Positions 35,058-44,282 of a stretch of 64,000 nucleotides of DNA are shown here, piece by piece (position 1 is the stretch's first letter; each line of letters opens with the position of its first letter). The notes beneath the pieces were generated by a model that ran no database searches, was not told where the DNA came from, and worked only from the letters and a program-made list of their open reading frames with translations. Source of the DNA: Acinetobacter variabilis (GTDB lineage: Bacteria > Pseudomonadota > Gammaproteobacteria > Pseudomonadales > Moraxellaceae); contig NZ_KB850113.1 in NCBI RefSeq assembly GCF_000369625.1, positions 153,850 through 217,849 on the forward strand, written 5' to 3'. The translations under genes were made by a program, and so were the position numbers.

Positions 35058-37604
35058 ATGAAACTGGTAATGATTGGCCATGGCATGGTAGGACACAAAT
35101 TTATTGAATCTGTGCTTGAGCATGCAGGTGATGACGTTGAAATCACGATTCTGGCAGAAGAGCCGCGTCTGGCTTATGACCGTGTACATTTAACTGAATA
35201 TTTCACTGGAAAATCAGCCAAGGATTTAACCCTTTGCCGTAATGACTTTGCAGATGCGTATGGAATTGATTTGCGTTTGAGTACCAAAGCGACTGCAATC
35301 GATACTGTTAATAAAACAGTCACCACTAATCATGGCGATGTGATTGCTTATGACAAACTGGTTTTAGCTACCGGCTCCTATGCTTTTGTTCCACCAATTC
35401 CAGGCAACGACCGTGAAAATTGCTTTGTTTATCGTACCATTGAAGATCTGGATGCAATCCGGGCAGCGAGCCTGAATGCCAAAAACGGTGTTGTGATCGG
35501 TGGTGGTTTGCTGGGTCTGGAAGCGGCAAAAGCGTTGCGTGACCTGAATCTGGAAACGCATGTGGTCGAATTCGCACCACGCCTGATGGCAGTACAGATT
35601 GATGATCTTGGGGGTAAAGTATTACGCAGCAAAATCGAAGATCTGGGCGTTAAAGTCCATACCCAAAAAGCCACCTCGTCTATTGAAGATGGTGTCAATG
35701 CCAAGCACGTGATGAAGTTTGGTGATGGCGCTGAACTAGAAACCGACATCATCCTGTTCTCTGCGGGGATCCGTCCACGTGACGAACTGGCACGTCAAAG
35801 CGGCCTGGCGATTGGTGAGCGCGGCGGGATCATGATCAATGATTATTGTCAGACTTCTCATCCAGATATTTACGCGATTGGTGAATGTGCACTCTGGAAT
35901 AACAAGATTTTTGGTCTGGTGGCTCCAGGCTATGACATGGCACGTATCGCTGCAAAGCATATACTGCAAGAAGAATGTGCAGCATTTGCTGGCGCGGACA
36001 TGAGCACCAAGTTGAAACTGATGGGAGTTGATGTTGCATCAGTTGGCGATGCACATGCCATGACACCAGGTTCAATGAGCTACTTCTATGCCGATGAAGC
36101 GGCACAGATCTACAAGAAAATTGTAGTCAATGCAGAAAAAACCAAACTGCTCGGTGCAGTGCTGGTGGGTTGTGCTAAAGAATATAACGACCTGCTGCAA
36201 ATGATGCTGAATGGTCTGGAAATTCCAGAAAATCCGGAAAGCCTGATCATGCCAGGCTTTGACCAAGCAGCAGCGAAAACGGGTGGCACCGGTGTAGATC
36301 TGCTTCCAGACAGCGCGACGATTTGTTCATGTAATAACGTATCTAAAGCGGATATCTGTTCAGCGATTGCCGATGGTTCAACTTCTCTCGGTGCTCTTAA
36401 AAAATGCACCAAAGCCGCAACGGCTTGTGGTGGCTGTGCACCGCTGGTGACGCAAGTCCTGAAGTCTGAATTACAACGTCAAGGCGTTACCGTAAACAAC
36501 CATCTCTGCGAACACTTCGCTTATTCACGCCAAGAGCTGTATCACCTGGTACGTGTTAACGAGATCAAAACTTTTGATGACCTGATCCATCAACATGGTC
36601 ATGGTATGGGCTGTGATATCTGTAAACCGACTGTGGCAAATATATTGGCATCTTGCTGGAATGACTTTGTTCTGAAACCAAGCCATGCCGGCCTGCAAGA
36701 CAGTAACGACTATTACTTGGGTAATATCCAGAAAGACGGTTCGTACTCAGTCGTGCCACGTATGGCGGGCGGTGAAGTGACACCAGAAGGCCTGATTGCA
36801 ATTGGTCAAATTGCCAAAGAATATGGCTTGTACACCAAACTGACTGGTGGCCAACGTGTCGATATGTTTGGTGCACAAGTGCATCAATTGCCAGAAATCT
36901 GGGAAAAACTGATCAATGCCGGTTTTGAGTCTGGTCATGCCTACGGTAAATCACTACGTACAGTGAAATCTTGTGTCGGTAGCACTTGGTGCCGCTATGG
37001 TGTAGATGATTCTGTTGGTTTGGCAATCTTCCTGGAAAATCGTTACAAAGGTCTGCGTTCTCCACACAAACTAAAAATGGCCGTGTCTGGTTGTACCCGT
37101 GAATGTGCCGAAGCACAAAGCAAAGACGTCGGTGTGATTGCCACTGAAAAAGGCTGGAACCTGTATGTCTGCGGTAACGGTGGTATGAAACCGCGTCATG
37201 CTGAACTGCTGGCATCAGATCTGGATACACAAACTTTAGTCCGCTATATCGACCGTTTCTTCATGTTCTATATCCAGACGGCTGATCGTCTGCAACGTAC
37301 TTCGGTATGGCGTGACAACCTCGAAGGCGGCCTGGATTACCTGAAAGATGTCGTTGTGAATGACTCATTGGGTCTGGCAACAGAACTCGAGCGTCGTATG
37401 GAGCATGTAGTGGGCACTTATCAGGATGAATGGCGTACTGCAGTTGAAGATCCAGAAGTCCGTAAACGTTTCAAAACCTTTATTAATGCCAAGGCTGAAC
37501 AGCAAAACGATCCGTACGTTCAATTTACTGAAGTGCGTGGTCAGATCCGTCCAAAAACTGAAGCTGAACGCAATGCCAGCCGTATTCCGGTAGTTGAAGC
37601 TTGA
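35058..37604 (+). CDS. nirB: Assimilatory nitrite reductase large subunit (NirB/NasB)
   Basis: 848 aa; AGGAGAAGGAAT precedes the ATG. Reduces nitrite to ammonium with NAD(P)H. Domains in order: FAD/NAD disulfide-reductase fold (MIGHGMVGHKFIE; ATGSYAFVPPIPG; GGGLLGLEAAKAL), BFD-type [2Fe-2S] segment (CSCNNVSKADIC with CGGCAPLV), then the siroheme/[4Fe-4S] region with TWCRYG and GCTRECAEAQSKDVGV. The partner small-subunit domain is at the start of the next gene, 24 bp away. Confidence 0.92.
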   Translation: MKLVMIGHGMVGHKFIESVLEHAGDDVEITILAEEPRLAYDRVHLTEYFTGKSAKDLTLCRNDFADAYGIDLRLSTKATAIDTVNKTVTTNHGDVIAYDKLVLATGSYAFVPPIPGNDRENCFVYRTIEDLDAIRAASLNAKNGVVIGGGLLGLEAAKALRDLNLETHVVEFAPRLMAVQIDDLGGKVLRSKIEDLGVKVHTQKATSSIEDGVNAKHVMKFGDGAELETDIILFSAGIRPRDELARQSGLAIGERGGIMINDYCQTSHPDIYAIGECALWNNKIFGLVAPGYDMARIAAKHILQEECAAFAGADMSTKLKLMGVDVASVGDAHAMTPGSMSYFYADEAAQIYKKIVVNAEKTKLLGAVLVGCAKEYNDLLQMMLNGLEIPENPESLIMPGFDQAAAKTGGTGVDLLPDSATICSCNNVSKADICSAIADGSTSLGALKKCTKAATACGGCAPLVTQVLKSELQRQGVTVNNHLCEHFAYSRQELYHLVRVNEIKTFDDLIHQHGHGMGCDICKPTVANILASCWNDFVLKPSHAGLQDSNDYYLGNIQKDGSYSVVPRMAGGEVTPEGLIAIGQIAKEYGLYTKLTGGQRVDMFGAQVHQLPEIWEKLINAGFESGHAYGKSLRTVKSCVGSTWCRYGVDDSVGLAIFLENRYKGLRSPHKLKMAVSGCTRECAEAQSKDVGVIATEKGWNLYVCGNGGMKPRHAELLASDLDTQTLVRYIDRFFMFYIQTADRLQRTSVWRDNLEGGLDYLKDVVVNDSLGLATELERRMEHVVGTYQDEWRTAVEDPEVRKRFKTFINAKAEQQNDPYVQFTEVRGQIRPKTEAERNASRIPVVEA

Positions 37605-37628
37605 TTCAAAGAATAAAGGAGCAAGAAT

Positions 37629-39239
37629 ATGACAATGTTTAAAGATATGAATGAACTGAATTGGGTGGAAGTGTGTGCACTGGATGATATTACCCCGAAT
37701 ACCGGTGTAGGTGCATTAATTGAAAATCAGCAAATTGCTTTGTTCCGTGTAGGTCATGAAAAGCGTGTTTATGCTTTAAGTAACCAGGATCCATTTAGTA
37801 AAGCATTTGTAATGTCACGCGGGATTCTGGGTGATCTGCAAGGGGAACGCGTCGTCGCTTCACCGATTTACAAGCAGCATTTCAGTCTGGCAACCGGACG
37901 CTGTCTGGAAGATAAAGACCAAAAACTGCTGGTATTTCCAAGCAAGATTGAAAATGGCAAAGTCTGGATCAGTCCGACCCCTCAAAAAACCTATATCACC
38001 AATAATGGTACTTCTCAGGAAAAGATGAAGCTGGTTTTGGTGGGTAATGGCCTGGCTGGTATGCGTTGTCTGGAAGACCTGCTGGATATGGCACCTGACC
38101 GTTATGAAATTACTGTGATTGGTGAAGAGCCGTGGGGCAACTACAACCGCATTATGTTGTCACCAGTATTGTCTGGTGAGAAAACCATTGATGACATCAT
38201 GCTGCATCCACATGCCTGGTATGCTGACAAAGGCATCCGTCTGATTGCCGGTGATCCGGCGGTTCGCATCGACCGTCCTCGTAAACACGTATATACCGAA
38301 AAGGGCGAAGTGATCAGTTATGACCGCCTGATTCTGGCAACGGGTTCCAAGCCGTTCGTTCCGCCAATTCCGGGGAGTGACTTAAAAGGTGTACTGAGCT
38401 TCCGCGACATTTATGACGTCAACAACATGCTGGACTACTGCAAAACCAAGAAAAATGCCGTAGTCATTGGCGGAGGACTTTTAGGTCTGGAAGCAGCGTA
38501 TGGACTAAAACAGCAAGGCATGAATGTGACTGTATTGCACCTGATGGACCGCATCATGGATCGCCAGCTAGACAGTAAAGCCAGCCAGATGCTGAAAACA
38601 GCGATTGAGCAGAAAGGCATTACCATCCTGACTGCAGCGAATACCGAATGCATGATCGGTGAAGAGGGTCATGTGACTCAAGTCAAACTCAAAGACGGGA
38701 CTGTGCTGGATGCTGATCTGGTGGTGTTTGCCGTGGGGATCCGTCCAAACATGGCTTTAGCACAAAGTGCAGGCTTACGTTGTAACCGTGGTGTATTAGT
38801 GAATGACACCATGCAGACTTTTGACCCAAGTATTTATGCGGTGGGTGAATGTATTGAACATCGAGGTCAAACTTTTGGGCTGGTTGAACCACTTTGGGGC
38901 CAGGCGTTTATTTGTGCATCACATCTGGCCGAGCATGGCAGTCTGACGTTCAAAGCGCCAACTGTTCCGACTCAGCTGAAAGTAAGTGGCTGTGATGTAT
39001 TTTCGGCAGGTGACTTCGAGCCAAAAGAGGATTTTGAAGATATCGTGCTAAATGATGAGAAACGTCAGATCTATAAACGCATTATTATTCAAAAAGATAG
39101 AGTAATTGGTGCCGTGCTGTTTGGGGATACTGAGGATGGTGCCTGGTATGCTGAGCTAATTGCAGATCAGACACCGATCACTTCGATTCGAAATAAACTG
39201 CTGTTTGGTCGGGATTTTGCATTAAAGAAAGCAGGGTAA
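37629..39239 (+). CDS. NirD-flavoprotein reductase fusion
   Basis: 536 aa. Residues 1-115 are a NirD-type Rieske-fold domain (VYALSNQDPFSKAFVMSRGI; SPIYKQHFSLATGRCL) which, as in NirD, lacks cluster ligands. Residues 135-536 form a second FAD/NAD reductase like the N-terminus of NirB (LVGNGLAGMRCLEDLL; ATGSKPFVPPIPGSD; GGGLLGLEAAYGL). The first part probably completes nitrite reductase; the second probably hands electrons from NADH to nitrate reductase NasA, as Klebsiella NasB does. It sits between nirB and nasA, which suits both jobs. Confidence 0.82.
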   Translation: MTMFKDMNELNWVEVCALDDITPNTGVGALIENQQIALFRVGHEKRVYALSNQDPFSKAFVMSRGILGDLQGERVVASPIYKQHFSLATGRCLEDKDQKLLVFPSKIENGKVWISPTPQKTYITNNGTSQEKMKLVLVGNGLAGMRCLEDLLDMAPDRYEITVIGEEPWGNYNRIMLSPVLSGEKTIDDIMLHPHAWYADKGIRLIAGDPAVRIDRPRKHVYTEKGEVISYDRLILATGSKPFVPPIPGSDLKGVLSFRDIYDVNNMLDYCKTKKNAVVIGGGLLGLEAAYGLKQQGMNVTVLHLMDRIMDRQLDSKASQMLKTAIEQKGITILTAANTECMIGEEGHVTQVKLKDGTVLDADLVVFAVGIRPNMALAQSAGLRCNRGVLVNDTMQTFDPSIYAVGECIEHRGQTFGLVEPLWGQAFICASHLAEHGSLTFKAPTVPTQLKVSGCDVFSAGDFEPKEDFEDIVLNDEKRQIYKRIIIQKDRVIGAVLFGDTEDGAWYAELIADQTPITSIRNKLLFGRDFALKKAG

Positions 39240-39250
39240 TCCATCACATA

Positions 39251-39320
39251 AATCTTCCCTAACCCCTCTTTAAAAAGAGGGGAATCTCCCTCCTTTAACA
39301 AAGGAGGGTTGGGGAGGATT
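39251..39320. repeat. Palindromic repeat with two inner hairpins inside the nas operon
   Basis: Outer arms AATCTTCCCTAACCC and GGGTTGGGGAGGATT (13 of 15 pairs) enclose CCCCTCTT/AAGAGGGG and CCCTCCTTT/AAAGGAGGG. A REP/MITE-like intergenic palindrome; I recall similar sequences in Acinetobacter genomes. It lies between the fusion gene and nasA. Confidence 0.75.
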
Positions 39321-39424
39321 AAAGCTTTTGAGACCAAGAAAAAATTTAAATCAAACCTGTAAAAGCTAGACATTTTAGATTTGGCGAGATAAGTGAATTT
39401 AGATGATTAAGGAGCACAGCAGCA

Positions 39425-42205
39425 ATGAATAGTATCCCAGTAGTGGAACTGCATAGCTCCACAGAATTAAAAACTAAAACCACACAGACCACTTGCCCAT
39501 ATTGTGGCGTGGGTTGTGGTGTGACTGCACATGTAACGCCGACCACATCAGGCCCGAAAGTGACTGTTGAAGGCGATGCCAACCATCCTTCTAATTACGG
39601 CAAGTTATGCATCAAAGGTAGTAATCTGGCAGATACTTTAGGACTGGGAACCCGTTTACTGCAGCCAATGCTGGGTCGTAAAGATCAGCGTGAAGTTACC
39701 AGTTGGGATACTGCAGTTTCTTCCATTGCCAATAAATTCCAGCAATGCATCGATCAATATGGCCGAGACAGTATTGCATTTTATGTCTCAGGTCAGTTGC
39801 TGACCGAAGATTATTATGTGGTGAATAAATTCGTCAAAGGCTATCTCGGTACGGCGAATATTGATACCAATTCACGCCTGTGTATGTCTTCAGCTGTTGC
39901 TGCACATAAACGAGCTTTTGGTGAAGATCTGGTTCCAGCCAGCTACGAAGATTTTGAACATACCGATATGGTGGTACTGGTCGGTTCCAATACCGCTTGG
40001 TGCCATCCAGTGCTGTATCAGCGCATTATGAAAGCCAAGGAACAACGTGACCTGTTTGTAGTGGTGATTGATCCGCGTTTTACCAGTACCTGTGAAGCAG
40101 CAGATCTGCATCTGCCTATTCTGCCAGGGCAAGACGTTGCACTATTTAATGGCCTATTACAGTACTTATATCAGCATGGTGATGTAGATCAGGAATTTGT
40201 TGCTGCACATACCCAAGGGCTGGAACAGGCCTTGGCCAGCAGTACTGCGGAAGCTTCGATTGAAGATGTTGCGGCACGCACCGGTATTTCAGCGGGTAAG
40301 CTGAGTCAATTCTTTGAAAAATTTGCCCAGACTGACAAAGTCATGACGTTGTTCTCCATGGGCGTAAATCAGTCATCCCGTGGCGTAGATAAAGCCAACA
40401 GTATTATTAACTGCCATTTGCTCACCGGAAAAATTGGTAAGCTCGGTGCAGCCCCATTCTCTATGACCGGCCAGCCAAATGCGATGGGCGGCCGTGATGT
40501 CGGTGGCTTGGCCAATATGCTGGCAGCCCATATGGATTTAGAGAACCCGGAGCATCAACAGCTGGTGCAAAACTTCTGGCAAAGTCCATATATTGCCAAG
40601 CAAGCGGGTTTTAAGGCAGTTGATCTATTCCAGGCAGTCGAAAGCGGCAAGATCAAAGCCATCTGGATCATGGCCACAAATCCGGTCGTCAGCTTGCCCG
40701 ATGCCGATCAAGTGAAGCGTGCTCTGGATAAATGTGAATTCGTAGTGGTCTCTGATATCTGTCAGGATACGGATACTACTCAATATGCTGATATATTACT
40801 TCCAGCTTTAGGCTGGGGCGAAAAAGATGGAACCGTCACCAATTCGGAACGCCGTATTTCAAGGCAACATGCCTTTTTAGATGCGCCGGGTGAAGCCAAA
40901 GCTGACTGGTGGGCGATTGCACAGGTGGCGAAGCAAATGGGCTTCAGAGGGTTTGATTTTCACAATAGTCATGAAATTTTTAAAGAGCATGCCGAGCTCT
41001 CTGCCTATCAGAATGTAGAAATTTCCGAAGGTCTAGAAACCCCATATTTCCGTTATTTTAATCTGCAAGGCTTAAGCAATTTAACCGCAGAAGAATATGA
41101 GCAACTGGAACCAGTGCAATGGCCGGTTTGGGGTAAACAGCAACCTGCTCAATCTGTAGGAAGATTATTTGCCCAAGGCCAGTTCAGTCATGCTGATGGT
41201 AAAGCAAGATTTATTGCAACTACTGCAATTGATCCGGTCAATCAGGTTTCCAGTGAATATCCTTTAATTCTGAATACTGGTCGGATTCGTGACCAATGGC
41301 ATACTATGAGCCGCACTGGATTATCTGCAAATCTCAGCACACATCGTGCTGAACCTTATTGTGAGATTCATCCACATGATGCTTTGAAATACGGGATTAA
41401 AGATGGCGAGCTGGTAGAAGTCAAATCGCAATGGGGCAATTGTGTCTTGCGTGCGACTATTAGTGACAATATCCGCCGTGGACAGGTCTTTGCCCCGATT
41501 CACTGGAATGATCAGGTCGCATCCGATGCCCGGATTGGCAAGGTGGTGAATCCGGTAGTGGATGCTATTTCGGGTGAGCCAGAATTCAAGCATACTCCGG
41601 TTATCATCCATCCATTTTATAGCCAGTGGCAAGGCGTATTTTATGTGCGTCAAGGCTTTGAAAAAATCGTACAGCCGTCGATTGAAGCCACCGTGTGGTG
41701 GACTAAAATCACTACCAGCAAGGCCATACGTTATGAACTGGCAGACCGGAAGAAATTTAGCTACACCACTGAGCATTTAAAAGAATTATTGCCATTTCAG
41801 GATGAAAGTTTTGAATGGCTGAATCTCGAAGATCAGACCGCCCACATTAGTCATAGTGTGATACTTCAGGATGGTCATGTGATTGCCAGCCTATATATTG
41901 CACCGAAGGCCTTATTGCCGGACCGCGACTGGGTAGCAAGTCTGTTTAAACGTGAACGTTTAAGTGCTATGCACCGTAAAGCCTTACTTGCCGGACAGCC
42001 GATGTCGATGGCAAATAATGAAGGTCCACTGGTGTGTAGCTGTTTTAAAGTCGGTAAAAACCGCATCATTGAAACTATTAAAACTAAAAATATTACGGAT
42101 GAAAAACAGGTGACCGCATGTTTAAAAGCCGGAGGGAATTGTGGTTCGTGTTTACCTGAAATCCGTGGCCTGATTAAAACATGTCAATTGGAGACGGTAG
42201 AATGA
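39425..42205 (+). CDS. nasA: Assimilatory nitrate reductase catalytic subunit
   Basis: 926 aa. Reduces nitrate to nitrite in the cytoplasm. N-terminal [4Fe-4S] motif TTCPYCGVGCGV (Cys24, Cys27, Cys31) with a fourth Cys in GKLCIKG, a long bis-MGD molybdopterin domain (NTAWCHPVLYQRI; TGQPNAMGGRDVGGLANML; GRIRDQWHTMSRTG), and a C-terminal BFD-type [2Fe-2S] region (CSCFKVGKNRI, then GNCGSCLPEI). No Tat signal, consistent with an assimilatory enzyme. AAGGAGCA lies somewhat upstream of the ATG. The stop overlaps mobA. Confidence 0.92.
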   Translation: MNSIPVVELHSSTELKTKTTQTTCPYCGVGCGVTAHVTPTTSGPKVTVEGDANHPSNYGKLCIKGSNLADTLGLGTRLLQPMLGRKDQREVTSWDTAVSSIANKFQQCIDQYGRDSIAFYVSGQLLTEDYYVVNKFVKGYLGTANIDTNSRLCMSSAVAAHKRAFGEDLVPASYEDFEHTDMVVLVGSNTAWCHPVLYQRIMKAKEQRDLFVVVIDPRFTSTCEAADLHLPILPGQDVALFNGLLQYLYQHGDVDQEFVAAHTQGLEQALASSTAEASIEDVAARTGISAGKLSQFFEKFAQTDKVMTLFSMGVNQSSRGVDKANSIINCHLLTGKIGKLGAAPFSMTGQPNAMGGRDVGGLANMLAAHMDLENPEHQQLVQNFWQSPYIAKQAGFKAVDLFQAVESGKIKAIWIMATNPVVSLPDADQVKRALDKCEFVVVSDICQDTDTTQYADILLPALGWGEKDGTVTNSERRISRQHAFLDAPGEAKADWWAIAQVAKQMGFRGFDFHNSHEIFKEHAELSAYQNVEISEGLETPYFRYFNLQGLSNLTAEEYEQLEPVQWPVWGKQQPAQSVGRLFAQGQFSHADGKARFIATTAIDPVNQVSSEYPLILNTGRIRDQWHTMSRTGLSANLSTHRAEPYCEIHPHDALKYGIKDGELVEVKSQWGNCVLRATISDNIRRGQVFAPIHWNDQVASDARIGKVVNPVVDAISGEPEFKHTPVIIHPFYSQWQGVFYVRQGFEKIVQPSIEATVWWTKITTSKAIRYELADRKKFSYTTEHLKELLPFQDESFEWLNLEDQTAHISHSVILQDGHVIASLYIAPKALLPDRDWVASLFKRERLSAMHRKALLAGQPMSMANNEGPLVCSCFKVGKNRIIETIKTKNITDEKQVTACLKAGGNCGSCLPEIRGLIKTCQLETVE

Positions 42206-42840
42206 AAAAAGGAGCCGAGAGAGAAAATAATAAAACAGCCTATCCACGTACTGATCTGGTAATTCTGGCGGGTGGACAGGCAAGACGCATGAATGGCATC
42301 AATAAACTGTTGCAGAAATTTGATGACCAGATTCAGCTGATCAAGATTCACCAACAGCTGAAATCGAATGTTGCACAGGTCTGGATTAACAGCCATCGCG
42401 ACTATTCCATTTACCAGAAACTTATTCCTAGTGTTCATTATTATCAAGATGATGAGCCAGGATTCCAGGGGCCGTTAATGGGCATGAAAAGTGCCTGGTC
42501 GCATGTACAGTCGGATTATGTGCTGTTTGTTCCTTGTGACGTAACTTATATTCCTTCCAGAGTATTGCTCAAGTTGCACCAGGCTCTAGCCAAAAACAGC
42601 CTGGCTGAAGTGGCCTATGTGGAAATTAACGGCAAGCCACTTTATCCATTTTGTCTGGTCAAACGCAGTAGTCTGGCAACCTTGAATTTATATCTTGAAC
42701 AGGAACAGCGCAGCCTTAAACACTGTTTTGCTGATTTGCACGCACAAGTGGCACGTTTTAAAAATCGTGCGCTATTTTTTCACAGTATTAACTCGCTGGA
42801 TGAACTGCAACAGTATCAACAGCTCAAATTTCTGCACTAA
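42202..42840 (+). CDS. mobA: Molybdenum cofactor guanylyltransferase MobA
   Basis: 212 aa from ATG 42202, overlapping the nasA stop (ATGA) with GGAGAC upstream; an in-frame ATG at 42181 is less likely. Nucleotidyltransferase signature ILAGGQARRMNGINKLLQKF and the metal-binding VPCDVTYIP. Adds GMP to molybdopterin to form the MGD cofactor that NasA needs, which explains the coupling. Confidence 0.88.
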   Translation: MKKGAERENNKTAYPRTDLVILAGGQARRMNGINKLLQKFDDQIQLIKIHQQLKSNVAQVWINSHRDYSIYQKLIPSVHYYQDDEPGFQGPLMGMKSAWSHVQSDYVLFVPCDVTYIPSRVLLKLHQALAKNSLAEVAYVEINGKPLYPFCLVKRSSLATLNLYLEQEQRSLKHCFADLHAQVARFKNRALFFHSINSLDELQQYQQLKFLH

Positions 42841-42870
42841 AAACTGAATATTTTGCTTTTGGCACAAAGT

Positions 42871-42886
42871 TGGAACACTTATTGCA
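42871..42886 (+). promoter_or_regulatory. Sigma-54 promoter of the moa-moe-mod operon
   Basis: TGGAACACTTATTGCA: GG and GC doublets at sigma-54 spacing and a perfect TTGCA at -12. It lies 81 bp before moaA. This would tie cofactor synthesis to the same nitrogen control as the nas operon. Confidence 0.7.
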
Positions 42887-42966
42887 AATCTAATTATTAC
42901 AAGATTGGGCGATTTGAGTTTCGCGCACTGTATATGTGCAACAACTCACCCAATGCCTGAAGATGG

Positions 42967-44028
42967 ATGTTCAACATGAATATGATGACACAGCTTAAAA
43001 ATGATGCCTTGTTTGTCGATCAATTCGGTCGTGGCAAGCGCAAGCTAAGGATTTCAGTGACCGATCGCTGCAATTTTAAATGTGTTTATTGTATGCCGGA
43101 ACATCCGGAATGGATGAAAAAACACGATCTGCTCAGTTTTGAAGAGCTGTATCAGTTTTGCGATTTTATGGTGCATCATGGCATCCAGTATATCCGCATT
43201 ACTGGTGGTGAGCCTTTAATGCGTCAGGGAGTGGTTCATTTTGTTGAACAACTGCAAGCGTTGAAAAAGCTGGGATTACAACGTATTTCCATGACCACCA
43301 ATGCGCATTACTTAAAACAATATGCACAAGCCTTAAAGCAGGCGGGACTTGATGATCTGAATATTAGTTTGGACAGTCTGGATGCTGATCAGTTTAAGCA
43401 GCTAACTCAAAAAGATTTGGCACCTGTGCTGGAAGGAATTCAGGCAGCACAAGCCGCTGGATTACCGATTAAGATCAATACCGTATTGATGCAGGGTATC
43501 AATGATAATCAGATCCTGCCATTAGCGCGCTGGTCAGTTCAGCAAAATATTGTCCTGCGCTTTATCGAATTTATGCCACTTGATGGTGATCACAATTGGT
43601 CTACTGAGTATGTAGTCAGTGAACAATACATTTTAGAAACTTTGGCGACTGAATTTACGCTCACTCAAAAAACTAATAATACTTCCCAATCAGCTTCGGA
43701 ACCCGCACGCCAGTATCTGATTGATGGCCATCCGATTGGAATTATCTCAACTATTACCAATTCATTTTGTGGCAGCTGCGACCGCTTGCGATTGACTGCA
43801 CAAGGTGAATTTTACAATTGCCTGTTTGCACCTCAAGGCTTGAATCTTAAAAATGAAATCAAATCACTAAATTCATCTACCGCTCTAAGTGAGTTGAATT
43901 TGTATGGCGCTTTATCCCGATATATCTGGAACAAAGAACAGGGCTTTCACGCCATAGAGCAGCGCTTAAAAAATCAAAGTATGAATCAAAACAGCCGCAA
44001 AATTAGTATGTACATGATAGGAGGCTAA
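42967..44028 (+). CDS. moaA: GTP 3',8-cyclase MoaA
   Basis: 353 aa. Radical SAM enzyme for the first step of molybdenum cofactor synthesis. N-terminal cluster motif CNFKCVYC, SAM region TGGEPLMR, C-terminal second cluster with GSCDRLRLTAQGEFYNC, and the C-terminal GG (MYMIGG) that MoaA needs. The start could be 42967 or 42976 (MNMMTQ); both have purine-rich stretches in front. One base separates it from moaD. Confidence 0.92.
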   Translation: MFNMNMMTQLKNDALFVDQFGRGKRKLRISVTDRCNFKCVYCMPEHPEWMKKHDLLSFEELYQFCDFMVHHGIQYIRITGGEPLMRQGVVHFVEQLQALKKLGLQRISMTTNAHYLKQYAQALKQAGLDDLNISLDSLDADQFKQLTQKDLAPVLEGIQAAQAAGLPIKINTVLMQGINDNQILPLARWSVQQNIVLRFIEFMPLDGDHNWSTEYVVSEQYILETLATEFTLTQKTNNTSQSASEPARQYLIDGHPIGIISTITNSFCGSCDRLRLTAQGEFYNCLFAPQGLNLKNEIKSLNSSTALSELNLYGALSRYIWNKEQGFHAIEQRLKNQSMNQNSRKISMYMIGG

Positions 44029-44029
44029 G

Positions 44030-44281
44030 ATGTCACAGATCAGAATCAGAATTGAAGCCTTCGGTGCGGTAGAACGACAGTTACCGCAAGATCTCGAAAT
44101 TATTTGTAAATCTCAAAGTACCGTATCTGAAGTTTTGAATCAGGTAGGACAAGATTATCCAGATGCATTTGGCATGATTGAACGCTGTGCCTGTGCCATC
44201 GGTGAAGACATCATTTCACGTCAGACACCTCTTAATGCTGACAGTACTTTGGTGCTGTTGTCACCTGTAGCAGGAGGCTGA
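44030..44281 (+). CDS. moaD: Molybdopterin synthase small subunit MoaD
   Basis: 83 aa with ubiquitin-like fold pattern and the C-terminal GG (LLSPVAGG) that carries the thiocarboxylate sulfur. Lies between moaA and moaE with one-base gaps; AGGAGGC at the moaA end is its ribosome site. Confidence 0.9.
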   Translation: MSQIRIRIEAFGAVERQLPQDLEIICKSQSTVSEVLNQVGQDYPDAFGMIERCACAIGEDIISRQTPLNADSTLVLLSPVAGG

Positions 44282-44282
44282 A

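Noticed and set aside
41321..41776. 151-codon minus-strand frame inside nasA
   Set aside because: Antisense shadow of the molybdopterin domain.
42861..42876. A second sigma-54 site at TTGGCACAAAGTTGG before moaA
   Set aside because: The -12 GC doublet is not at the correct distance; the site at 42871 fits.
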